Below, one piece after another: positions 23,837 through 32,067 of a stretch of 40,491 bases of DNA (positions within the stretch are counted from its first letter, which is position 1; every line of letters starts with the position of its first letter). The position numbers and the translations under genes are program-made. This DNA is from JAJAZB01 sp964244295 (GTDB lineage Bacteria > Bacteroidota > Bacteroidia > Cytophagales > Spirosomataceae). The stretch covers positions 1 to 40,491 of the forward strand of contig CAXTIG010000054.1 in the NCBI GenBank assembly GCA_964244295.1. Reading direction: 5' to 3'. Below the pieces are notes generated by a model, which saw nothing but the letters and a program-made list of their open reading frames with translations, was not told the DNA's origin and did no database searches.

Positions 23837-26800
23837 ATGGCCTCGAACCCCGTTACCACCCTGCTTTCCAAACTGGAAGAATACAAGCGCAAGTATTACC
23901 TCAACCTGCTGTTGAAGGGGGTCATTTTTTCGGCGGCGGTGTTGCTGTCGGCCTACCTGTTTTTCAACACACTCGAATACTTCGGGCGGTTTAGCACCTC
24001 CCTGCGGGCAGTGCTGTTTTTCTCGTTCCTCGGCGTGTTGCTGCTGACGCTGGTTTTCTGGATTCTGCGCCCGGTCTTTTTTCTGTATGGCAAGCGCAAA
24101 CCCCTGAGTAACGAAGAAGCCGCCCGGCAGGTAGGCCGGTATTTTCCGGAAGTAGGGGATAAGCTGCTGAACACGCTACAACTGGCTGGGTTGAGCGCGA
24201 GTCAGAACGAATTGTTGCTAGCTTCCATCAACCAAAAATCCCAGCAACTGGGCTACCTGCGCTTTGCCGACGCCATCAACCTCAACCAAAACCGGCGCTA
24301 CCTGAAATTTGCGATGCTTCCGGCGGCGCTGATTTTGGGCATTCTGTTCGTTTCTCCGCGCTTTTTCACGGCTTCTTCTTCGCGCATCGTCAACTTCCGG
24401 AATGAGTACGCCGAGGAAGCGCCGTTCACGTTTTCGCTCCAAAACAAAACCCTCCAGGCGTTTCGGGGCGAAGATTTCACCGTCGAACTCAGCCTCAACG
24501 GGGGCGTGATGCCCGAAGGCGTGTACCTGCTGCACAACGAGCGTCGCCTGCGGATGGAAGCTGGCGACGGGCGGCAGTTCAGTTACACCTTTCGGAACGT
24601 TCAGAAAAACCAGGCGTTTCAGTTTGAGGCGGCGGGTTTTAAATCCAGTCCTTACGAGGTGGCGGTGGTGGCGCGGCCCAGTTTGGCGTCCTTCGACGTG
24701 CTCTTGCAGTACCCCAACTACCTCAACAAACCCAACGAGTTTCTGAAAAACACCGGCAACCTGACCGTGCCCGAAGGCACGGTGGTGCGCTGGCAAATCG
24801 CCGCCCGCGATGCCGACTCAGTGGTGTTGACCTTTGAAAACGAGAAGTCGCCCTTACTGGCCGAGAAGTCGCTGCTGGGGCGTGATTTCAGTTTGCAGAA
24901 ACAAGTGAAATCCTCGTCGGGCTACCAGGTTTCGCTCCGCAACGCCTACGCCAGCAACCGCGAAGGCATCCAGTATTTCCTGAACGTCATTCCCGATAAA
25001 TTCCCCACCATCACCCTCGAACAGTACCGCGATTCCACGCTCTACAACCTGCTCGTGCTGGGCGGCAACATTGCCGATGACTACGGGCTTTCGCAGCTAC
25101 GGGTGTTTTACAAAGTGGTACGGCAGGCTTCTCCGCCGCCCCAACAGTACGCGAGTTTCGGCTTGCCCGTCAACCGGAGCCAGTCCATTCAGAGTTTTTT
25201 CCAGCAATGGCAAACCGACAGCCTGAAGCTTTCGCCCGGCGACAAACTCGAATATTACGTGCAGGTGTGGGACAACGACGGCGTAAACGGGGCCAAATCA
25301 TCCCGTACGCCCATCATGGCTTACGCCGTGCCTTCGCGGCAAGCGGTGGAAAAAGAACTGGAAAACGCCACCGAAAAAACTGCCGACCAGTTGGACAAGA
25401 CCGTCAACAAAGCCCAGCAACTGCGAAAAGAACTGGCCGCGCTGGAAAGCCGCCTGCGCAACAAACGCGACCTGGATTTTCAGGACAAACGCCAGTTGGA
25501 GGAACTTCTGAAAAAGCGGGAACAACTCATGAACGAAATCCGGGCGATGCAGGAGCAGAACAAATCGCTCAACGAAAAGCAGCAGCGCTTTAACGAGCAA
25601 AGCCCGGAAATGCAGGAAAAAATGCAGCAACTCCAGAAGCTGATGGATGAACTCATCAACCAGGATTCGGAAAAACTGTACGAGGAGTTGAAGAATATGC
25701 TCGAGAAAAACCAGGACGAGCGGATGCTGGATATGCTCGAACGCTTGAAGAACAAAGAGAAAAATACGGAGAAGGAACTGGAGCGGGCTTTGGCGCTTTT
25801 TAAGAAACTTCAGATGGAACAGAAATTGGATAAATCCATCGAGGAACTAAAGAAACTGGCCGAAAAACAGGAGGAATTATCGGACAAAACCGAGAAAGCC
25901 GATTCCAAAAAGGAAGACCAGAAAGGCAAGCCAGAGGATAAAAAGTCCGACGACAAGAAGACCGATGACAAGGCCAAAGACGACAAAAAAGCCGACGACA
26001 AGGCAAAGGCGGACGAGGCCAAAAGTGATGAGAAAAAAGACGGTAGCGAGGAGTTGAAAGAGCAACAGGAGCAGCTTCAGGAAGAGATGGACGACATCAA
26101 AAAAGACCTCGAAGAACTGGAGAAGCTGAGTAAGGAAGACGAGAACTCCGACCCGATGGATACCGACAAGCAGGAGCAGGAAAACATCAGCGAGGAGCAG
26201 AAGCAAAGCAAGGAGCAACTTCAGAAGAATGAGAAGAAGGGGGCGGCCAAATCACAGAAAAAGGCCGCGAAGAAAATGAAAGACCTCGCCGGGAAGCTCT
26301 CGGAGATGCAGCAGGAAATGGAAATGGAGGAGGCGCAGGAGAACATGGACGATATGCGGGACATCCTCGAAAACCTCATCACACTCTCCTTCGACCAGGA
26401 GCGGGTGATGAAAGAATTCCGCAACGTCAACCTCGCCGACCCGCGTTTTGTGAAGCTGTCCCAGGACCAACTCAAGCTTCAGGACGACGCGAAAGTGATT
26501 GAAGACAGCCTCTACGCCCTCGCCAAGCGGGTGCTCCAAATCGAGTCGTTCGTGACCCGCGAGTTGAACGCCATGAAAGGCAACATGGACGAATCGGTGC
26601 GGTACATCAAAGAGCGCCGCATCCCCCAGGCCACGTCCAAGCAGCAATTCGCCATGTCGTCTATCAACAACCTGGCCCTTCTTTTCGGCGACGTCCTCAA
26701 GCAAATGCAGGAGAACATGGCGAGCATGATGATGGCCTCGGGCAAAGGCAAGGGCAAGAAAAAAGGGAACATGCCGATGCCGGGCCTGGGTAAAAAGCAG

Positions 26801-27286
26801 CAGCAACTCAACGAGCAGATGCAGCAACTCCAGCAATCGGGTAAGGGCGGTCGGGGTCTTTCGGAAGAATTAGCCAAGCTGGCGGCGGAACAGGGTCAAC
26901 TGCGACGAATGCTCAAGCAGTTGATGGACTCCCAGAAAGGCACCGAGGCGGGCAAAAAACTCTCGAACGAGGTGAACGACCTGATGAAAAAAATGGAGGA
27001 GACCGAGGAAGATTTGGTCAACAAACGGCTTACCCAAAACACGGTCAAGCGTCAGAAGGAAGTTCAGGTGCGGTTGTTGGAATCCGAAAAAGCTTTGAAA
27101 GAGCAGGAGGAGGACGAGAAGCGGAAGGCCGAAACCGCGCGTCAGGTACCCCGCCGGGTGCCGCCCCAATTTGAAAATTACGTGCGGCAAAAACAGAGTC
27201 AGACCGAGTTGCTGCGCACGATTCCCCCGGCATTGTCACCCTTTTACAAGCAGGAGGTGGACACTTACTTCCGGAAATTGCGGTAA
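23837..27286 (+). CDS. DUF4175 family giant membrane-anchored coiled-coil protein
   Basis: An 1149-residue protein. Two transmembrane segments lie near residues 28-46 and 60-82 and a third near 155-172, followed by beta-rich Ig-like domains (about 200-500; QYPNYLNKP, NIADDYGLSQLRVFYKV) and then 600 residues of highly charged helical coiled coil. The coiled coil contains a Lys/Asp/Glu low-complexity block (about 690-735, KSDDKKTDDKAKDDKKADDK) and Met/Gln-rich segments (MQQLQ). This is the layout of the DUF4175 family widely found in Bacteroidota. The function is not known; the long extracytoplasmic coiled coil suggests envelope scaffolding. ATG 23837. A terminator follows at 27304-27337 before ybeY. 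Confidence 0.85.
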   Translation: MASNPVTTLLSKLEEYKRKYYLNLLLKGVIFSAAVLLSAYLFFNTLEYFGRFSTSLRAVLFFSFLGVLLLTLVFWILRPVFFLYGKRKPLSNEEAARQVGRYFPEVGDKLLNTLQLAGLSASQNELLLASINQKSQQLGYLRFADAINLNQNRRYLKFAMLPAALILGILFVSPRFFTASSSRIVNFRNEYAEEAPFTFSLQNKTLQAFRGEDFTVELSLNGGVMPEGVYLLHNERRLRMEAGDGRQFSYTFRNVQKNQAFQFEAAGFKSSPYEVAVVARPSLASFDVLLQYPNYLNKPNEFLKNTGNLTVPEGTVVRWQIAARDADSVVLTFENEKSPLLAEKSLLGRDFSLQKQVKSSSGYQVSLRNAYASNREGIQYFLNVIPDKFPTITLEQYRDSTLYNLLVLGGNIADDYGLSQLRVFYKVVRQASPPPQQYASFGLPVNRSQSIQSFFQQWQTDSLKLSPGDKLEYYVQVWDNDGVNGAKSSRTPIMAYAVPSRQAVEKELENATEKTADQLDKTVNKAQQLRKELAALESRLRNKRDLDFQDKRQLEELLKKREQLMNEIRAMQEQNKSLNEKQQRFNEQSPEMQEKMQQLQKLMDELINQDSEKLYEELKNMLEKNQDERMLDMLERLKNKEKNTEKELERALALFKKLQMEQKLDKSIEELKKLAEKQEELSDKTEKADSKKEDQKGKPEDKKSDDKKTDDKAKDDKKADDKAKADEAKSDEKKDGSEELKEQQEQLQEEMDDIKKDLEELEKLSKEDENSDPMDTDKQEQENISEEQKQSKEQLQKNEKKGAAKSQKKAAKKMKDLAGKLSEMQQEMEMEEAQENMDDMRDILENLITLSFDQERVMKEFRNVNLADPRFVKLSQDQLKLQDDAKVIEDSLYALAKRVLQIESFVTRELNAMKGNMDESVRYIKERRIPQATSKQQFAMSSINNLALLFGDVLKQMQENMASMMMASGKGKGKKKGNMPMPGLGKKQQQLNEQMQQLQQSGKGGRGLSEELAKLAAEQGQLRRMLKQLMDSQKGTEAGKKLSNEVNDLMKKMEETEEDLVNKRLTQNTVKRQKEVQVRLLESEKALKEQEEDEKRKAETARQVPRRVPPQFENYVRQKQSQTELLRTIPPALSPFYKQEVDTYFRKLR

Positions 27287-27303
27287 TTTTGCCGACACCG
27301 TTC

Positions 27304-27337
27304 AAAAGGGGTGGTTCCAGAACTGCCCCTTTTTTTG
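27304..27337 (+). terminator. Rho-independent terminator after the DUF4175 gene
   Basis: AAAAGGGG (27304-27311) pairs with CCCCTTTT (27326-27333) over a 14-base loop and continues into a T run to 27336. It sits 17 bases after the stop and immediately before ybeY. Confidence 0.75.
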
Positions 27338-27343
27338 TTTCCC

Positions 27344-27769
27344 ATGTCCAGTTCCATTCGGTTTTTCTACGAGGTTGAGGGGTTCACCGTACCGCACCCG
27401 ATACGGATTCGGCGTTGGCTACGGTCAGTAGCCGAGCAGGAGGGGCGGGCGGTGAACGAACTCAGCTACATTTTCTGTTCGGACGAATACCTGCACCGGA
27501 TGAACGTGGAGTACTTGAACCACGACACGCTAACGGACATCATCACCTTTGACACCGCTGAGGAGGGGGGCGGGTTGTCGGGTGAGATTTACATCAGCTT
27601 GGAACGCGTTAAGGAGAATGCTCGGACTTTCTCCTTCCCCGTTGAGCAGGAATTGGCCCGCGTCATGGTGCATGGAGTTTTGCACCTTTGCGGTCATCCC
27701 GATAAAAAACCCTCTGAAATTCATAACATGAGAAATCTTGAAGATTTTTATCTTTCTCAACGAACTTAA
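27344..27769 (+). CDS. ybeY: Endoribonuclease / rRNA maturation factor YbeY
   Basis: A 141-residue metal-dependent RNase involved in 16S rRNA 3'-end maturation and ribosome quality control. The zinc motif HGVLHLCGH has His110, His114 and His118, followed by the family's late helix MRNLEDFYL. The middle contains NVEYLNHDTLTDIITFD and GEIYISLERVKENA, both family signatures. The ATG at 27344 (MSSSIRFFYE) is preferred; an in-frame GTG at 27311 would translate the terminator hairpin. It is followed by the 301-base CACGTG region before mnmG. Confidence 0.93.
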   Translation: MSSSIRFFYEVEGFTVPHPIRIRRWLRSVAEQEGRAVNELSYIFCSDEYLHRMNVEYLNHDTLTDIITFDTAEEGGGLSGEIYISLERVKENARTFSFPVEQELARVMVHGVLHLCGHPDKKPSEIHNMRNLEDFYLSQRT

Positions 27770-27793
27770 TTTTTTTGAATTTTTTTCTAAAAA

Positions 27794-27900
27794 ATTTCCA
27801 CGTGGAACACGTCGTTGGAGTTTCAATCATTTTGGTCTCAGAAGGTTCGTTCCGAAAAAACTCTTCACGTGGAACACTTGCAAAACCACTACTGCACGTG
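27794..27900. promoter_or_regulatory. Cluster of parS-like CACGTG palindromes
   Basis: Within the 301-base gap before mnmG are ATTTCCACGTGGAACA (27794-27809, perfect core TTCCACGTGGAA), CTCTTCACGTGGAACA (27861-27876) and a half-match GCACGTGTTTC (27894-27904). The chromosomal parS consensus bound by ParB in other phyla is TGTTNCACGTGNAACA; the first two sites match its core well. The rest of 27770-28070 is AT-rich and holds no gene that I can support. Confidence 0.5.
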
Positions 27901-28070
27901 TTTCTGGGTGAATAAAATTGATTATTAAACAAATTTTAATTCGGTTCAGTGAGTTTTTAAGTTCAGGTGGCAGGACATGTAGCAGAAAATCTTGGAGGAG
28001 CACTAGCCAACGTATAGTACTCACAGCTTCCGTTTTAGGTTAAAACAGAAATCAACCACCACGAGTAACC

Positions 28071-29933
28071 ATGTTTGAAACGTACGACGTAATCGTAGTA
28101 GGCGCAGGCCACGCCGGATGCGAAGCCGCCGAGGCCGCCGGGCGGATGGGGTCGAAAGTCTTGCTCGTCACGATGAACATGCAGACGATTGCCCAGATGT
28201 CGTGCAACCCGGCGATGGGCGGCGTGGCGAAGGGACAAATCGTGCGGGAGATTGACGCGCTGGGTGGGCAGTCGGGAATCATTTCCGACAAGTCGATGAT
28301 TCAGTTTCGGATGCTCAACCGCTCGAAAGGTCCGGCCATGTGGAGTCCGCGCTGCCAGAGCGACCGGATGCGGTTTGCCGAGGAGTGGCGGCTGGCGCTG
28401 GAAGAAAACGGGAACGTGGATTTCTGGCAGGAAATGGTTTCGGGTTTGCTCGTCGAGGGCGGAAAAGTGGCGGGCGTTCGCACCCAGATGGGCATCGAAA
28501 TCCGGGCAAAATCGGTCGTGCTGACGAACGGGACGTTCCTGAACGGCATCATTCACATCGGCGAAAAACAGTTTGGCGGGGGCCGTACCGCCGAACGGGC
28601 CGCGACTGGATTGACCGAACAACTCGTTTCGCTGGGCTTCGAATCGGGCCGAATGAAAACCGGAACCCCGCCCCGCGTGGACGGGCGCAGCCTGAATTAC
28701 GCGGTGATGGAAGAGCAACCCGGCGACGAAGAACCGGGCAAATTTTCCTACCTCGATACGCCCCGGTTGACCACCCAACGCAGTTGCTGGATTACCTACA
28801 CCAACCCCGACGTACACGAAATTCTGCGAACGGGGTTCGAGAAATCGCCCATGTTTGCCGGGCGAATCAAAGGGCTGGGACCCCGGTATTGCCCTTCCGT
28901 CGAAGACAAAATCAATCGCTTCGCCGACAAAGACCGGCACCAGATTTTCGTCGAACCCGAAGGATGGAGCACGGTGGAAGTGTACGTGAATGGGTTCTCC
29001 ACGTCGTTACCAGAGGACATTCAGTTCAAAGCCATCCGAAAAATTCCTGGTTTTGAGAACGCCAAACTGTTCCGTCCGGGCTACGCCATCGAATACGATT
29101 TCTTCCCACCCACGCAGTTGAAGGCGACGTTGGAGACGCACCTCGTGGAAAATTTGTTTTTCGCCGGGCAAATCAACGGCACCACCGGCTACGAAGAAGC
29201 GGCGAGTCAGGGCCTGATGGCGGGCATCAACGCCCACAACAAAGCCCAGGAAAAAGCGCCGTTTACGTTGAGCCGCTCGGAGGCGTACATCGGCGTACTC
29301 ATCGACGACCTCATCAACAAAGGCACCGAGGAACCGTACCGGATGTTTACCTCGCGGGCCGAATACCGCACCTTACTGCGGCAGGACAACGCCGATTTGC
29401 GCCTCACTGAAAAAGGCTACCACCTCGGTCTGGCCTCCGAAGAACGTTACCAACGGATGCTGACTAAACGGCAACAAACCGAGTCGCTCATCGGAAAATT
29501 GCAGTTGATGAAAATCTCTCCCGACGAGGCGAACCCACAATTTGCTACGATGAACGCGGCACCAATTCGGGAAAAAACGGCGCTGCACCAACTGCTGAAA
29601 CGGCCCGATTTTTCGTTAAAAACCCTGAGTGGGCTAAGTGAACAGATTGGGGAAGTATTCGACCAGTATCCCACCGATGTGCGCGAACAGGCCGAGATTT
29701 TCGTTAAGTACGAGAGCTACATCGAGAAGGAACAGCAGATGGCCGAGAAGGTAAGTCGGCTCGAAAACCTGAACATCAACCCGGATTTTAACTACGATGG
29801 GATCCCAGCCCTCTCGAAAGAAAGCCGGGAAAAACTGCGGCGCATCCGCCCCGCTACCCTCGGCCAGGCTTCGCGAATTAGTGGGGTGACGCCCGCCGAT
29901 ATTTCCATCCTGACGGTATACCTCGGTCGTTGA
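28071..29933 (+). CDS. mnmG: tRNA uridine-5-carboxymethylaminomethyl modification enzyme MnmG (GidA)
   Basis: A 620-residue FAD enzyme that, with MnmE, installs (carboxymethyl)aminomethyl at U34 of certain tRNAs. The FAD motif VVGAGHAGCEAA is at 9-20, the conserved CNPAMGGVAKGQIVREIDALGG at about 45-66, GTFLNGIIHIGE near 160, FFAGQINGTTGYEEAASQGL near 365 and the TSRAEYRTLLRQDNADLRLT segment of the family. The C-terminal helical domain that binds MnmE ends GVTPADISILTVYLG. Length is normal. In many bacteria mnmG lies beside oriC, and here parS-like sites precede it and a DnaA-box region lies 1.7 kb after it. A terminator follows. Confidence 0.97.
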   Translation: MFETYDVIVVGAGHAGCEAAEAAGRMGSKVLLVTMNMQTIAQMSCNPAMGGVAKGQIVREIDALGGQSGIISDKSMIQFRMLNRSKGPAMWSPRCQSDRMRFAEEWRLALEENGNVDFWQEMVSGLLVEGGKVAGVRTQMGIEIRAKSVVLTNGTFLNGIIHIGEKQFGGGRTAERAATGLTEQLVSLGFESGRMKTGTPPRVDGRSLNYAVMEEQPGDEEPGKFSYLDTPRLTTQRSCWITYTNPDVHEILRTGFEKSPMFAGRIKGLGPRYCPSVEDKINRFADKDRHQIFVEPEGWSTVEVYVNGFSTSLPEDIQFKAIRKIPGFENAKLFRPGYAIEYDFFPPTQLKATLETHLVENLFFAGQINGTTGYEEAASQGLMAGINAHNKAQEKAPFTLSRSEAYIGVLIDDLINKGTEEPYRMFTSRAEYRTLLRQDNADLRLTEKGYHLGLASEERYQRMLTKRQQTESLIGKLQLMKISPDEANPQFATMNAAPIREKTALHQLLKRPDFSLKTLSGLSEQIGEVFDQYPTDVREQAEIFVKYESYIEKEQQMAEKVSRLENLNINPDFNYDGIPALSKESREKLRRIRPATLGQASRISGVTPADISILTVYLGR

Positions 29934-29965
29934 GCGTGAACTCAGTTTTTGAATAATTTTTAGTT

Positions 29966-30003
29966 AAAACCCTCTTTGCGCTATTCATCGAGGGTTTTAT
30001 TTT
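29966..30003 (+). terminator. Rho-independent terminator after mnmG
   Basis: AAAACCCTC (29966-29974) pairs with GAGGGTTTT (29990-29998) across 15 bases, then ATTTTG. It lies 32 bases after the mnmG stop and ends 7 bases before the next ATG. Confidence 0.7.
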
Positions 30004-30009
30004 GTACTG

Positions 30010-31623
30010 ATGAGAAAAATTACTTTTTTATTTTACGCGCTTGGTCTGGTTATTCTGGTCCTGGGTTGCGCCCAGCAAAGTTCGCCGACGGGTGGCCCGA
30101 AAGACGTAACCCCGCCGACGCTGGTTCGCTCGGTGCCCGTCAACCAAACTACCCGCTACGAGGGTAAACGCATCGAACTGGAATTTGACGAATACGTTAG
30201 CGTCGATAACATCAACCAGCAGTTGCTGATTACGCCCGCGCTGGAGGGAAATTACACGGTCAAAATCCGCCCGAAGGGCGCCACCCTGAACCTGGAAAAA
30301 TCCCTGCGGCCTTACACGACGTACAGTTTTAATTTCCGGGAAACCTTCAAAGACGTGACCGAACGAAACCCCGCCCGCAACGTAAAACTGGTGTTCAGCA
30401 CGGGTGCTCTGATTGATTCGCTGTCGGTGCGGGGCACCGTCACGGACGTGCTCACCGGCAAACCCCTGCTCGAAGCGACGGTGGGGTTATACCCGATCAG
30501 CGACACCCTGCAATTTTCCAAAGTCCGCCCGTACTACTTCGCCCGCACCGACAGCGCCGGAACCTACGCCCTCGAAAACCTGAAACCCGACACCTACCGG
30601 CTGGCGACCTTTACCGACGGCAACAACAACGTGCTGTACGATGCGGCGAAAGAGCGGATTGGCTTCGAGGCCGATTCGTTCAAACTCACCGGCAACCTCA
30701 GCAATCGCGACCTGCAAGTGGCCTTTGCCGACCGCAGTCCGAACCGCGTCGTGACCACCCGCCCGGCCATCAACTACTACACGGTCGTGTATGCGAAGGG
30801 AGTGAAAGGGGTGAAAGTGCGGTTTCAAACACCCGCCGATAGCCTGCCGTACCTGTTTCTGGACGAAAAACAGCTTCGTTTTTTCAACGTGAAAAACGCG
30901 GTAGACACCATCCGGGCCAGCATCGAAGCCACCGACTCGCTGGATTTGGTGTTTCGCCACGAACAGAAAATCAAATTCCGCCCGAAAGGACGAAGGGAGG
31001 AAGGAACCCGCGAAGCGTTTGAAGTGAAGACCACGCCCGCCGACCGGGCTGAAACGCCCAACCCGCTCGTGTACAAAATTCGTTTCAACAAACCCATCCA
31101 GCGCTACGATTTGAAGCAAATCAGCATCCTGGGTGACACGCTCAACCGCGCCGAACTCAGCGAGCAAAATTTGTCCTGGAACGAAACCCGCAACGAACTG
31201 ACGATAACGACGCCGTTTCGGGGCGACAAAGGCGTGCGGGTGAGCATCCCGAAGGCCACGTTTATTTCGGTGGAGCAGGACTCGAACCAGGTCATCCGAA
31301 CCTACCACCCGCTGTTTGTACCGGAAAATTACGGTACCATTCGCGGTACGGTGACGGGGAAGAACACGGGTTTTATCGTGGAACTACTCGATGAAAATTA
31401 CAAGGTTCTCCAGTCGCAGCGTGACCAGGCGAAGTACGAATTCCGGTACGTCAGACCCGGCACTTATTTTGTACGGCTGGTCGTGGACCGCAACGGCAAC
31501 GGCCGTTGGGACCCCGGCGATGCCCGTAAATTTGAGCAGCCCGAACGCATTTTATTTCTCCCCTCGAAAATCCCCGCGAAGGCCGACTGGGAAGTTTCGG
31601 GAAACGATTTCCAAATCGACTGA
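30010..31623 (+). CDS. Ig-like domain lipoprotein (SPTGGPKD type)
   Basis: A 537-residue lipoprotein with the lipobox LVLGC (Cys20) followed by SSPTGGPKDVTPPTLVRSVP, the start of an N-terminal Big_5/Ig-like domain common in Bacteroidota envelope lipoproteins. A carboxypeptidase-like/SpaA-type beta domain follows (SVRGTVTDVLTGKPLLEATVGLYP, about 138-210), then further beta sandwiches and a last one (IRGTVTGKNTGFIVELLDE, about 445-520) with a Ca-loop-like DRNGNGRWDPGDA. It is likely anchored to the outer membrane. The function is unknown. ATG 30010, just after the mnmG terminator; the DnaA-box region follows its stop. Confidence 0.85.
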   Translation: MRKITFLFYALGLVILVLGCAQQSSPTGGPKDVTPPTLVRSVPVNQTTRYEGKRIELEFDEYVSVDNINQQLLITPALEGNYTVKIRPKGATLNLEKSLRPYTTYSFNFRETFKDVTERNPARNVKLVFSTGALIDSLSVRGTVTDVLTGKPLLEATVGLYPISDTLQFSKVRPYYFARTDSAGTYALENLKPDTYRLATFTDGNNNVLYDAAKERIGFEADSFKLTGNLSNRDLQVAFADRSPNRVVTTRPAINYYTVVYAKGVKGVKVRFQTPADSLPYLFLDEKQLRFFNVKNAVDTIRASIEATDSLDLVFRHEQKIKFRPKGRREEGTREAFEVKTTPADRAETPNPLVYKIRFNKPIQRYDLKQISILGDTLNRAELSEQNLSWNETRNELTITTPFRGDKGVRVSIPKATFISVEQDSNQVIRTYHPLFVPENYGTIRGTVTGKNTGFIVELLDENYKVLQSQRDQAKYEFRYVRPGTYFVRLVVDRNGNGRWDPGDARKFEQPERILFLPSKIPAKADWEVSGNDFQID

Positions 31624-32067
31624 GAATACGAACGTGTTTTATTAAAAATGTTCAACGAATCGGTGGAAAACTCGGTGGAAAACTAAGTCAGTGTGGTGGA
31701 GAAGGGGCCGGTTCACGGCGGAGGGTGCGGTGGAGAACCGCAGGAGGATTGTGGGAAACGGAAGCGGCCCGGAATTTCGGTGCAAAACCGGGCGTTTATC
31801 CACGACAAGCGCCCCTGGTTATTAACCGTTTTTTCGTCCACAAATCCGGGTAAGTTATCCACTATCCCTTCGGGTGGGTAACGTGGACAACTGAAACACT
31901 TCTTGATTTTCAGTATCTTGGCTGTGCGTAAGTAAAAAAAATCCTGTGGATAAGTTCGCAGGTTATCCACACCCATCGAAGCAAGGGATTCGCTGGAAAA
32001 AGTTATTCACCTTTCCACCGCCGTGATAGAGAAAGATAAAAAAAGAGAAAAGTAAAAATTTTGAGCT
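31624..32067. other. oriC: Candidate chromosomal replication origin (oriC)
   Basis: A 444-base gap without a gene that contains DnaA boxes: perfect TGTGGATAA (31945-31953) and TTATCCACA (31963-31971) facing each other across 9 bases; one-mismatch TTATCCACG (31796-31804), TTATCCACT (31855-31863) and, reversed, TTGTCCACG (31882-31890); and weaker TTATTCACC (32003-32011). Two TTTTCCACC-like sites lie near 31672 and 31683. It ends in an A-rich tract (about 32030-32060) suited to unwinding. mnmG, often origin-linked, is 1.7 kb away. dnaA is not in the window, and no skew could be computed. Confidence 0.6.

Noticed and set aside
25870..26060. Lys/Asp-rich block of the DUF4175 gene as a possible frameshift or foreign insert
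   Set aside because: Frame and base composition continue smoothly; charged low complexity is usual in the coiled-coil part of this family.
29007..29237. Small minus-strand frames inside mnmG
   Set aside because: Shadow frames without conserved features.
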